Part shown: in pieces, positions 25,862-35,900 of the stretch
Numbering within the stretch: the first letter of the stretch is position 1
Layout of the letters: each line of letters begins with the position of its first letter
DNA from: Methylonatrum sp040877625
GTDB taxonomy: Bacteria > Pseudomonadota > Gammaproteobacteria > Nitrococcales > Aquisalimonadaceae
Reading direction: 5' to 3'
Assembly (NCBI GenBank): GCA_040877625.1
Contig: JBBDNK010000036.1
Span: 1 to 64,000 of the forward strand
DNA length: 64,000 bases
Made by a program: the position numbers and the translations under genes
Notes under the pieces: generated by a model
Seen by the model: only the letters and a program-made list of their open reading frames with translations
What the model was told of the DNA's origin: nothing
Databases searched by the model: none

Positions 25862-26716
25862 TCAGGCACCAACCATCGCGGCCGACTGGCGGGCCAGCCA
25901 GTCGGCAAGCACGTCGGCGGCACGTTGCCAGTTCGGCTCCAGCATGATCGCGTGCGCAAGATTCGGCAGCATGCTCAATTCCGCCTCGTAGGTCAGCGCG
26001 GTGCGCCGGACCATGGCTGGCGAGAACAGGGCGTCGTCATCGGCACCAATAACCAGCATTGGCGGAATTTGCATGCTCCAGCGCCGAGGAAGATTGCTTA
26101 CCGTCATATCGAACAACGCACGGTGTGATTCACCCTGAATCCGGGACGCATACCGGCGCTGCAGGTCGCCATCGACGTCATCCGAGAACACCGCCCTGCC
26201 GGCAACCCCCGAGTCGATCAGGTCCGCGCCGCCACCGTGCATCAACGACACCTGCACAAACAGCCAGGGATCGGCGGTCATCATCCGCAGAACCGACGCA
26301 CCCAATCCACTGGCGGGAACAGGAGCCATAAGCGCCACGGCGGGCGCCGCATAGTGCTCCAGGTACTTTTGCACCACCATGCCGCCCATGGAGTGACCGA
26401 TCAGTATGGGTTCCACCGGCAGGGACTCGACGACCTGACGAACATCCGCCACATAGTCGTCGATGCCGAGGTAATGCAGCGCCTCCCCGCCGTCGCTTTT
26501 ACCATGACCGCTCAGGCTTAGCGCATAACAGTCATATCCGCGAGAGGCGAAATACGGCAGAAAGTGCTCTTCCCAACACCACGCGCCGACATAGGCCCCG
26601 TGGATGAACAGTAGCGGGCGGCGACCGGACGATGGCGCATCCGCCGGATAGTGAATCACTTCAAGATTTCTACTCTGGGGATACCCGAAGGCGGGGATTC
26701 CGAACCATCCAAACAT
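25862..26716 (-). CDS. Alpha/beta hydrolase of unknown substrate
   Basis: A 284-residue cytoplasmic alpha/beta hydrolase. The oxyanion-hole strand is LLFIHGAYVGAWCWEEHF, the nucleophile elbow GHSMGG (about residue 118), the acid lies in VIGADDDALFS, and the catalytic His in LAHAIMLEPNW. Similar enzymes include esterases, epoxide or C-C bond hydrolases and lipases; nothing visible chooses among them. The frame is open to 26986 but ATG at 26716, five bases after the MFS stop codon, gives the normal family N terminus. Probably cotranscribed with the MFS gene. Confidence 0.85.
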   Translation of the reverse strand: MFGWFGIPAFGYPQSRNLEVIHYPADAPSSGRRPLLFIHGAYVGAWCWEEHFLPYFASRGYDCYALSLSGHGKSDGGEALHYLGIDDYVADVRQVVESLPVEPILIGHSMGGMVVQKYLEHYAAPAVALMAPVPASGLGASVLRMMTADPWLFVQVSLMHGGGADLIDSGVAGRAVFSDDVDGDLQRRYASRIQGESHRALFDMTVSNLPRRWSMQIPPMLVIGADDDALFSPAMVRRTALTYEAELSMLPNLAHAIMLEPNWQRAADVLADWLARQSAAMVGA

Positions 26717-26721
26717 GCAGA

Positions 26722-27975
26722 TCACGCCCTCTTTGCAAACAGCCCACTGAGAAACCAGAGGTAAGCGGCAAGCTGCAGAGCGCCAAGCGTTGCAAACGCT
26801 ACCTGATAACCGTGTGGATCGTAGCCGCCGGCAGCGCCTGATTCCCAGAACTGGATCACGATCCCCAGACCCCACTGGATCGCAAAGGCGCCTACGAACA
26901 CCAGCAGATTGAGACCGGCGTTGACCCGCCCGGCCAGATCCGGACTGAAACTCCGCGTTATCACCGCGAACATCAATGCGCCGCAACTGCCGGAAAACGC
27001 GAACAGCATCCAGACGATCATGATCCCCGTGGCGACTTGCAGTGCGAGCAGCAGCAGGAGAACCTGCGTAACCGCAGCGCCCAGTGCCACAACGTAAGCG
27101 GGATTCACGCCGCGCCGGCTCATATGCATGGTAATCAGGCCCCAGAGCGGAAAGCCCACCGTCATGGCAAAAGCAATCAGCAACAGACCAGTGGCGGATC
27201 CGCTACGGTCGAATCCGGCAACATCCCGCATCCACGGGCCGGCCCAGAGCCCCTGCACGGCCATCGTGCCGCCCATCAGCACGGCGGCCAGCGGGGCCAC
27301 TCTCCAGAACCAGGCACTGGCAAACACACTGCGCAACCCGGCGATCTGCTGCCTGATCGTTTCCTTTCGCCCGGCTTCGCGATGGTCCGGCACCACACTC
27401 CAGATCAGCGCACTGCTGGCCACGCAGGCAACGGAAAAGCCGACGAACACGGTACGCCAGTCCACCCAGCTCAGGGCATACTCCACCGGGCTCGTCGCGG
27501 CCATCGCTCCCATGCCACCGAATGCCAACAGACACCCGTTCACCAGGGGCAGGCGATGTGGTTCGAACCATTGCACGAAGGCCTTGAAGCTGCCCATAAG
27601 ACAACCCGATACGCCTATCCCGATCAGGGCCCGGCCCACGGTCAGCTCGGTCAGCGTGGGCCCTAGCGCGAACAGCAGTGAACCGGCCCCGGCGACGATC
27701 ATCAATACCCCGACCACGCGTCTGGGACCGTACCGGTCAAGCAGTACGCCGAGAGGCAGCTGAAAGGCGGCAAATGTCAGGAAATAGGCGCTCGTGAGTA
27801 ATCCCAGAGCCCCCGCTGTCAATGAAAGGTCGGCGGCGAGATCGCTGGCGATGACGGCGTTCACGACCCGAAACAGATAGGACAGGAAATAGCCAGCCGC
27901 GAACGGCAGGAATACGCACACAACAAGCTTGAGCGCCGGTAGTGATTTATCTGGATTGGGCACAGTCTGATCCAT
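26722..27975 (-). CDS. Major facilitator superfamily transporter
   Basis: A 417-residue protein with about 12 transmembrane helices. MFS motif A is visible as GVLLDRYGPRRVVG between helices 2 and 3, and VGRALIGIGVSGCLMGSFKA resembles helix 4 of organic-anion or nitrate-type carriers. Its substrate cannot be named. The hydrolase gene follows after five bases, so the transporter might bring in the substrate of that enzyme, though this is conjecture. It is divergent from pepN across a 148-base gap. Confidence 0.87.
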   Translation of the reverse strand: MDQTVPNPDKSLPALKLVVCVFLPFAAGYFLSYLFRVVNAVIASDLAADLSLTAGALGLLTSAYFLTFAAFQLPLGVLLDRYGPRRVVGVLMIVAGAGSLLFALGPTLTELTVGRALIGIGVSGCLMGSFKAFVQWFEPHRLPLVNGCLLAFGGMGAMAATSPVEYALSWVDWRTVFVGFSVACVASSALIWSVVPDHREAGRKETIRQQIAGLRSVFASAWFWRVAPLAAVLMGGTMAVQGLWAGPWMRDVAGFDRSGSATGLLLIAFAMTVGFPLWGLITMHMSRRGVNPAYVVALGAAVTQVLLLLLALQVATGIMIVWMLFAFSGSCGALMFAVITRSFSPDLAGRVNAGLNLLVFVGAFAIQWGLGIVIQFWESGAAGGYDPHGYQVAFATLGALQLAAYLWFLSGLFAKRA

Positions 27976-28123
27976 TCTTTTTCCTACCGCTTGAGGTCAC
28001 TCGCCGACCCGGGGTCCGACAAAGCTCGGCATGATACCATTGCCGAAGGGCCTCAGGTGCCGACGAGGGATGCCCTGCTGCCATCACCTACCGCCCGGGA
28101 AGCGACATTCAGAGGGAGCATTC

Positions 28124-30748
28124 ATGGCTGATTCCGGTCCACACCCCATTCGCCTGGCCGATTATCGTCCGCCGGATTATCTGGTGGACAGCGTGGACCT
28201 CCGTTTTGAGCTCGGCGAAGCGGGAACGCGCGTCCTGGCGCGTCTTGAAATGCGCGCTGGCGCGGCAACCACGGCACCCCTGCGCCTCGACGGCCAGGAG
28301 CTTGAACTGCTGTCCCTTCGGCTTGACGGAGAACCGCTGGCAGCCGATGCCTGGCAGATCGATGCGGACGGTCTGACGATCGCCCGGGTACCATTACGCT
28401 TCAACCTTGAGATTGAAACCCTGATCCACCCCGAGAACAACACCGCGCTGGAAGGGCTCTACCGCTCCGGCGGCATGTTCTGCACCCAGTGCGAGGCGGA
28501 AGGGTTTCGCCGGATAACCTACTACCCCGACCGGCCCGATGTCATGGCGGTCTACACCACCACCATCGTGGCCGATGCGCGACGCTACCCTGTCCTGCTG
28601 GCCAACGGCAACCGTACCGACAGCGGCAAGCTGGACGACGGCCGGCATTGGGCTCGGTGGCAGGATCCGTTCCCCAAACCCAGTTATCTGTTTGCCCTGG
28701 TGGCCGGCAATCTGCACCGCCACGCCGAGACTTTCACAACAGCCTCGGGGCGGCAAGTCGATCTGCAACTTTTCGTCGAGCATCACCACGCCGGCCGCAC
28801 CGCCCACGCCATGCGTTCGCTCCGACGCGCCATGGCGTGGGACGAAGAGGCTTATGGGCTTGAGTACGATCTCGATACGTACATGATCGTGGCCGTTGAC
28901 GATTTCAATATGGGCGCCATGGAAAACAAGGGCCTGAACATCTTCAATACGGTTTGCGTACTGTCGGACGAGGAGACGTCCACCGATCAGGATTTTGAAA
29001 CCGTCGAGGCCGTCATCGGCCACGAGTACTTTCACAACTGGACCGGCAACCGGGTCACCTGCCGGGACTGGTTCCAGCTCAGTCTGAAGGAAGGGCTGAC
29101 CGTCTTCCGAGAGCATCAGTTCTGCTCTGACATGGGCTCCCCCGACGTCCACCGGATCGGTGAAGTCCGCCTGCTTCGTGCCAGTCAGTTCCCCGAGGAT
29201 GCCGGCCCGCTGGCTCATCCGGTCCGCCCGGATAGCTATGTAGAGATAAGCAATTTCTATACGCCCACGATCTACCAGAAAGGCGCCGAAGTCATTCGCA
29301 TGTACCAGACCCTGCTTGGAGATGCGGGTTACCGTCGGGGGATCGAGCTGTACTTCAGCCGTCACGATGGGCAGGCGGTTACCTGCGACGATTTCCGCGC
29401 CGCCATGGCCGATGCGAATGCGCGTGAACTCGATCAGTTCGGCCTCTGGTACAGCCATGCCGGAACGCCCGTGATCAGCGTGCGCGATCGCCACGATCCA
29501 ACCACGGGAACCTATACGCTTGCCATTTCTCAACAATGTCCGCCGACGCCTGGGCAACCCGAAAAGCCGCCGATGCATATCCCGCTCAGCATGGGTCTGC
29601 TTGGGCAGGACGGCCGCGATCTGCCGGTCACCCTGGCCGGTGAAGCGCAAGCCGGTCCACTGACCCGGACCCTCGAATTGCGGGATGCCGAGCACGTATT
29701 TCACTTCACCGGCCTGAGACAAGCCCCGGTTCCCAGCCTGTTTCGCGGCTTTTCGGCACCTGTGCGCCTGCACTACGCATGGACGGACGCCCAGCTCGCC
29801 CTCTTGCTCGCCCATGATAGCGACGGCTTTACCCGCTGGGAGGCCGGGCAGCAGCTGGCCGTGAACGTCATGCTTCGGGCGTTGTCTACCACCGACAGAA
29901 TGCGGCCGCCGGGTGAACTGCTGAACGCGGCGCGCACCGTGCTCGAGCGGGCACCCATGGATCCCGCCTTTGCGGGCGAAGCATTGATGCTGCCCAGTGA
30001 ACACTACCTTGGTGAGCAGATGGATGTGATGGATGTTGAAGGCATTCACCGCGTTCGCCAGGAGCTCAAGGCGGCCATGGCGGAATCACTCGAGGAGTCC
30101 CTGCACGCAACCTACGAAGCCAATGCCGCCCTCGGTGCCTTCTCCGTGACGGCGGACGCCGTGGGCCGACGCGCACTTCGCAACGTGTGCCTGGGCTATC
30201 TTGCGACCACCGCGGACGGCGTACGCCTGGCCATGGAGCAATACCGTCAGTCCGACAATATGACCGATCGACTGGCCGCACTGGGGCTGCTTTGCCATAC
30301 CGATGCCGCCGAGCGGGCCGAGGCGCTGGATGATTTCCATGATACCTGGCGCGACGAGCCCCTGGTGATGAACAAATGGTTCCGTGTTCAGGCCCTGTCT
30401 TCTCGGCAAGATACACCCGAGCGGATTCGTGAGCTGCTTGAACATGAGGCATTCGAAATTCGTAATCCGAATCGAATTCGTGCTCTGGTCGGCGCTTTTG
30501 CACAAAACAACCAGTTACGATTCCACAGAGTGGATGGCGCCGGCTACACACTTCTGGCCGACGTGGTAGGTGAGCTCGATGGCGTTAACCCGCAGGTGGC
30601 AGCCCGTATCGTGCTTCCGCTCACCCAGTGGCGGCGTCAGGACGTGCAGCGCCAGCAATTGATGCGGGCCGAACTGGTCCGGATAGGAAATGCACCTAAG
30701 CTGTCGAAGGACGTAGATGAAGTGGTCTCGCGCAGCCTCCAGTCCTGA
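28124..30748 (+). CDS. pepN: Aminopeptidase N (M1 family)
   Basis: Cytoplasmic zinc aminopeptidase that finishes degradation of peptides. The 874-residue protein has the exopeptidase motif GAMENKGLN (about 264-272) and the zinc site HEYFHNW (His300, Glu301, His304) with the third ligand Glu in LKEGLTVFRE near residue 323. Length and the four-domain layout match E. coli PepN. The frame is open to 28031, but ATG at 28124 has AGAGGGAG upstream and begins at the conserved N terminus. Confidence 0.96.
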   Translation: MADSGPHPIRLADYRPPDYLVDSVDLRFELGEAGTRVLARLEMRAGAATTAPLRLDGQELELLSLRLDGEPLAADAWQIDADGLTIARVPLRFNLEIETLIHPENNTALEGLYRSGGMFCTQCEAEGFRRITYYPDRPDVMAVYTTTIVADARRYPVLLANGNRTDSGKLDDGRHWARWQDPFPKPSYLFALVAGNLHRHAETFTTASGRQVDLQLFVEHHHAGRTAHAMRSLRRAMAWDEEAYGLEYDLDTYMIVAVDDFNMGAMENKGLNIFNTVCVLSDEETSTDQDFETVEAVIGHEYFHNWTGNRVTCRDWFQLSLKEGLTVFREHQFCSDMGSPDVHRIGEVRLLRASQFPEDAGPLAHPVRPDSYVEISNFYTPTIYQKGAEVIRMYQTLLGDAGYRRGIELYFSRHDGQAVTCDDFRAAMADANARELDQFGLWYSHAGTPVISVRDRHDPTTGTYTLAISQQCPPTPGQPEKPPMHIPLSMGLLGQDGRDLPVTLAGEAQAGPLTRTLELRDAEHVFHFTGLRQAPVPSLFRGFSAPVRLHYAWTDAQLALLLAHDSDGFTRWEAGQQLAVNVMLRALSTTDRMRPPGELLNAARTVLERAPMDPAFAGEALMLPSEHYLGEQMDVMDVEGIHRVRQELKAAMAESLEESLHATYEANAALGAFSVTADAVGRRALRNVCLGYLATTADGVRLAMEQYRQSDNMTDRLAALGLLCHTDAAERAEALDDFHDTWRDEPLVMNKWFRVQALSSRQDTPERIRELLEHEAFEIRNPNRIRALVGAFAQNNQLRFHRVDGAGYTLLADVVGELDGVNPQVAARIVLPLTQWRRQDVQRQQLMRAELVRIGNAPKLSKDVDEVVSRSLQS

Positions 30749-30790
30749 TCAGGCGAGGGTGCGAAGGAATGGGCTATCAGGGGTAATGCG

Positions 30791-32893
30791 ATGTTGAAAG
30801 TAATCGGCCGTGGCGGTCATCAGGTTCTGATCGCAATCATGCTCTGCCTGGTTCTGCTTCCGGGCACCGCCATAGCGAATGCGGCAGAGGCGTCGGCGAT
30901 AAAACCGGACCCTCGGCATCCGGAAGCAGCCAGACTCATCGTCAAGCTACTCACTTACCAGCATTTTCGCAAACGTCCCATTGACGATGCGCTGTCCGCG
31001 ACGGTGCTGGACTCCTACCTGAGCGGCATGGACTCCGATCGTTATTATTTCCTGGCCGACGATATCGAGTCTTTCTCGCGCTACCGCCATCGGTTGGACG
31101 ACATGCTGCTGGAAGGCGATCTGTCCGCGGCCTACAGCATTTATTCACGCTTCCAGGAACGCACCCGGGAGCGCACGGAATTCGCACTCAAGGTGCTTGA
31201 CGAAGGCCTCGACTTCGATCAGAACCAGGCGTTGGACCTTGATCGCCAGGAGGCCGACTGGGCGGAGAGCCGCTCCGCACTGGATGATCTGTGGCGCAAG
31301 CGAATCAAGCACGATGCCCTGACCATGCTGCTTGCCGGAGAAACCGAGGAACAGACCGAGGAACTGCTCCGCAGCCGCTACGAAGGGCTCGCCGACAACA
31401 TGGCGGGTTCCAGTTCCGAAGATGTGTTCGAGCTGTTCATGGGCGCCTGGTCACGGGCATTCGACCCGCACACCAGCTACATGTCACCGCGAAATGCCCG
31501 AGAGTTCGACATACAGATGAAACTCTCCCTCGACGGTATCGGCGCCCTGCTCCGCACCCACCGGGACTTTACCGAAATCGTCGAGTTGATTCCCGGCGGA
31601 CCAGCGTCCCAGAGCGGTCAGCTGCAGCCTGGTGATCGGATAATCGGTGTAGGCCAGGCGGACGAGGAGATGGTCGATGTGGTCGGCTGGCGCCTGCGCG
31701 ATGTGGTCGATCTGATCCGCGGACCGCGCGAGTCGCAGGTGCGACTGCGCATCCTGCCGGGTAGCGCCGGGTCGGACACGCCGCCGCGCACGGTTACCCT
31801 GGTTCGTAACCAGATCAAACTCGAGGAGCAGGCTGCGCAGAAGAATGTCCGCGAGAGTGTTCGAGATGGCGAAACCCATCGCATAGGTATTATCAGGATT
31901 CCCACCTTTTATGCGGACTTCGCGGCCGCACAGGCAGGCGATCAGGATTACCGCAGCACCACACGAGACGTACGCAAACTGTTGCGCGACCTGGCTCAGG
32001 AAGACATAGACGGGCTGGTGATCGATCTGCGCGGCAATGCCGGCGGCTCGCTGCAGGAGGCGGCCGATCTCACCGGGCTTTTCATTCCGCGAGGCCCGAT
32101 CGTGCAGATACGCCGCAGTGACGGCAACACGGAGGTCCTGAGGGACCGCGACACCGACATTGCCTACGATGGTCCGCTTGCCGTGATGATAGACCGTTTC
32201 AGCGCCTCCGCATCGGAGATCTTTGCCGGCGCAATTCAGGATTATGGCCGCGGGCTGCTTCTAGGCGAACAGACGTTCGGCAAGGGCACGGTTCAGACGC
32301 TGGTGGACCTGAACCGGTTTACCAATGATCCGGGCAGTGAGGCCGGGCGACTCAAGCTCACGATAGCCAAGTTCTACCGCGTGACCGGTGACAGCACCCA
32401 GAAACAGGGGGTCAAACCTGATATCCGGTTCCCGGCTGTTGCGGCAAATGACGAAGCGGGAGAAAGCGGTGCTGAAAACGCCTTGCCGTGGGACAGCATC
32501 CAGGGTACCCGCTTCAGCCGCTTCGGTGATCTGTCGGACTCCATCCCGTTGCTGAAACAACGCCATGAGCACCGAGCAGCAAATGACGAAGCGTATCAGG
32601 CACTGGTTGCCGAGTTGGACAAACTGTCCACGCTGAACAAGCGGACCGAGGTATCGCTCAACCGCAGGACGCGGGAAGCGGAACTTGAGCGGACCAATAC
32701 CGTACGGCTGGAGAATGCGAACCGCCGACGCGCCGCCCATCAGCTCGAGCCGATCGATTCGCTGGATGCTCTGGGCCTTGCCGACGACGAGCCGGACACG
32801 CTGCTCGACTCCACCGTGGAGATCGTCACCGATCTTCACATTCTGCGCAGCAGCCCATCCACGGCTCAGCGCTGGCAGTCGGCCAACCGGTGA
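30791..32893 (+). CDS. prc: Tail-specific periplasmic protease (Prc/Tsp, C-terminal processing peptidase)
   Basis: A 700-residue secreted S41 peptidase. A signal peptide of about 32 residues (ending AIANAAEA) is followed by the N-terminal helical domain, a PDZ domain (about 235-330, RDFTEIVELIPGGPASQSGQLQPGD) and the protease core with the Ser in FSASASEIFAGA and the Lys in FGKGTVQT forming the Ser/Lys dyad. A DUF3340-type C-terminal domain completes the protein. Prc trims or degrades periplasmic proteins with nonpolar C termini and cleaves peptidoglycan hydrolases. It follows pepN by 42 bases and may be cotranscribed. Confidence 0.95.
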   Translation: MLKVIGRGGHQVLIAIMLCLVLLPGTAIANAAEASAIKPDPRHPEAARLIVKLLTYQHFRKRPIDDALSATVLDSYLSGMDSDRYYFLADDIESFSRYRHRLDDMLLEGDLSAAYSIYSRFQERTRERTEFALKVLDEGLDFDQNQALDLDRQEADWAESRSALDDLWRKRIKHDALTMLLAGETEEQTEELLRSRYEGLADNMAGSSSEDVFELFMGAWSRAFDPHTSYMSPRNAREFDIQMKLSLDGIGALLRTHRDFTEIVELIPGGPASQSGQLQPGDRIIGVGQADEEMVDVVGWRLRDVVDLIRGPRESQVRLRILPGSAGSDTPPRTVTLVRNQIKLEEQAAQKNVRESVRDGETHRIGIIRIPTFYADFAAAQAGDQDYRSTTRDVRKLLRDLAQEDIDGLVIDLRGNAGGSLQEAADLTGLFIPRGPIVQIRRSDGNTEVLRDRDTDIAYDGPLAVMIDRFSASASEIFAGAIQDYGRGLLLGEQTFGKGTVQTLVDLNRFTNDPGSEAGRLKLTIAKFYRVTGDSTQKQGVKPDIRFPAVAANDEAGESGAENALPWDSIQGTRFSRFGDLSDSIPLLKQRHEHRAANDEAYQALVAELDKLSTLNKRTEVSLNRRTREAELERTNTVRLENANRRRAAHQLEPIDSLDALGLADDEPDTLLDSTVEIVTDLHILRSSPSTAQRWQSANR

Positions 32894-32937
32894 ATGGGAT
32901 CGTGACCAGGGGTTGGGGGAAACCGCAATTCGGTGCG

Positions 32938-35900
32938 CTAATCCTTGGGAGAAATCAATGAGGCAAGGCTGGCGGGGGCCGCAATTGCATAGCCCTGGAC
33001 AAAGTCGACGCCGATCTGTTTGAGTCGCTCCATGATCTCTACGGATTCAACAAACTCGGCGATAGTCTGCTTGCCCATGACATGGCCGATATCGTTGATC
33101 GATTTGACCACGGCGAGGTCAATTGGATCGTCAAGAATGTCCTGTATGAAGACACCGTCAATCTTCAGATAATCCACCGGCAGGTTCTTCAGGTACGCGA
33201 AGGATGACAGTCCACTGCCGAAGTCATCGAGCGCGAAGCGGCAGCCTTCATCCTTGAGGCGACGAATAAATCGTGTTGCCGTGGACAGGTTGCGGATAGC
33301 GGCCGTTTCCGTGATCTCGAAACAGAGTTTCTCCGCGGGCACCTTCGCGTTGCGGATCTCCATCAGCACGAAATCCAGAAAATCCTCGTCTCCCAGCGAA
33401 TGACCTGACAGATTGATCGAACAGGTTCCCAGCACGCGCAGGTGTTCCGGTCTCGCGGCCAGCCAGTTCAGCGCCTCGAGCATGACCCAGCGGTCCAGGC
33501 GCGAAGCCAGGTTATAACGCTCTGCAGCCGGCAGAAACGCATTCGGCAACACCAACTCGCCCGCCTCGTCGCGCATACGCAAAAGCAGTTCGTAATGCAT
33601 CTCACTGCTGTCGGTGTCCGCAAGCGGCACGATGCGCTGCTGATACAGCTGAAACCGATCTTCGTCAAGCGCATGCCGGATGCGGTTTACCCACTGCATT
33701 TCTCCGTGCCTGCGGGCAAGTTCAAAATCGTCCTCCCGATAGGTATGAATGCGGTTGCGCCCCTGATCCTTGGCCGCATAGCAGGCGGTATCGGCAAGGC
33801 TCAGGATGTCGTTGATGCTGGTACTGGTCGAGGTGATGGGCACCAGCCCGATGCTGACGCCCAGGCCGAAGGTCTGACCACTCCAGCTGAAACGGAACTC
33901 GGCGATTGCCGAGCGCGCCGCCTCCGCCACGCGCTGCGCGTTATCGGGTGTGCAGTGCTCCAGCAACACGCCGAACTCGTCGCCGCCAAGGCGGGCGAGC
34001 GTGTCGCGCTTGCTGACGCGTGAGCGTAGTACATCGGAGAGCTGACGAAGCAGTTCATCCCCCGCAATGTGACCGCAGGTGTCATTGATAACCTTGAATT
34101 GATCCAGATCGAGATACAGCAGCGCATGATCGTCGCCGCTGAGCTTGGAGCCTTGCAGGGCGCGTTCCAGGCGCTGTTCGAACTCCCGCCGGTTATAAAG
34201 ACCGGTAAGGGAATCATGGCTGGCCTGATAACTCAGCTCCTCGGAGAGTTTCCTTGCCTCCGTGATGTCCTCACAAACCGCCAGCATCACCCGCGCACCG
34301 TCGACATCCCGGATGGAACGCGCCGTTACCCGTATCCATATCGGCTCATCCTCAGCTCTGGCAAGTCTGGTGTCCCAACGACGCAGTTCTCCATGCGCGC
34401 CGATACAGTCCGACACCCAGGCCTGCACCAAAGCCTGATCCTCCTCCGCATGCAGCTTGTCGAAGGGAACCTTCACCAATTCTTCCACCGAGCGACCCAG
34501 CGTCTCCGCGGCGAAGCGGTTCACAGAGCGGATCAGCCCTTCACGATCAACGGTGAAGAACATCGATGGATTGTGGTCGTAGAGCACGCGATAGCGTCGC
34601 TCGCTGTCCTGAAGCGCCTGTGCCGATTGACGTCGATCACGGTTGATCAGCGACTGAGCCACCTGATCCGCCATTGCACCGACAAAGCTGATCTCGTCTA
34701 CCGTCCATTGCCGCCGCATACCAACCTGCTCGACAGTCACCACGCCCATGGCCTGACCGGAAATCCGGATCGGGGTATCCAGCAGCGAGCGAATGTCCAA
34801 AGGACCGAGATAGTCAGAGAACAGTTCGCGGGTTCTGGGATCGTGCTCAACATCCACGGCGTCGACGCCGACTCCCTCTTCCAGGGCGCTCAGATAGGAG
34901 GGGTACCTGGCGATATTGAGCACCTGACCGGATTCATGGACGCTCTGCTCCGTGGAATAAAGCTCGACGCAACGCAGCTGCGTACGTTTCTCGTTGAACA
35001 GCCAGACGCCGGCCCGGGATGCCTGCAGAACATCGGCGAGCCGGAGAGCGACTTCGCCGTAGACGGCATCCAGATCCCCTTCGACCACCGCATCGCTGGT
35101 GGCAACCCGGCCGATGGTCTGGTGCTGCAGACGCGTACGCCGCAGATACGCCGTGCGCTCACGCTCCGAGGTATGTCTCTCCGAGACATCCATCCCCATG
35201 CCGACCAGATAGCGTTTGCCTTGCGATTCGCTGCGTATGCCAGTCAGCAAATAGGGCACCACGGAACCATCGTGGGCAATCAGCGATGCCTCTACACTGC
35301 CTCCATCCTGATTCAGCAGCCGTTCAAGTCGGCGCCAGATCTTGGGCCGGTCAGACGGTGTGAACAGGTCCTGCAGCCGCATGCTGCACAAGGATTCGGA
35401 GGTAAACCCCGTGACCGCTTCAAGGCGGCGGTTCCAGCGGCGTAGCTGCCCCCGCTGATCGCAGACATAGAAGATGCCCGGCAGGCTGTTAATGGCGGAG
35501 TCCGTAAAATAGCGCTCGTCGTGGAGGTGCTTCTCCGCCTTCTTGCGCTCGGCAATAACTGCATCGGCCGCATTCTCCACCATTGCCCGGTAACGCTGTT
35601 CACTGTCCGCCAGCGCCTGGTCCATGCGGCGGCGCTGCAACACGTTGAGCAGCATCTGCCCGGTCAGCCCCAGCATGCGCTCCATATCCCGCGTCCAGTC
35701 GCGCGGCTCACGGACCATGCCCAGGCCGACGGCAGCCACCAGGCGCTCCCCGATCCGCAGCGGACAAACGAGCATCGACTGAATCGACTGCGCCTGCAAT
35801 CGGGTACGATCGGCAGTTGCCGCCTCCGGCAGATCATCGAGCTCGGCAATGCGGGTGAAATCACCGAGATGGCAGCGTTTCAGCACCCAACCAGCCGAGT

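Noticed and set aside
28394..30049. A 551-codon open frame antisense to pepN
   Set aside because: It lies entirely within pepN, which has every M1 aminopeptidase motif; the antisense product has no recognisable family features and is a product of GC-rich codon bias.
34069..35445. Long plus-strand open frames opposite the GGDEF/EAL gene
   Set aside because: They shadow conserved PAS, GAF and GGDEF coding sequence and have no ribosome binding site or domain signature.
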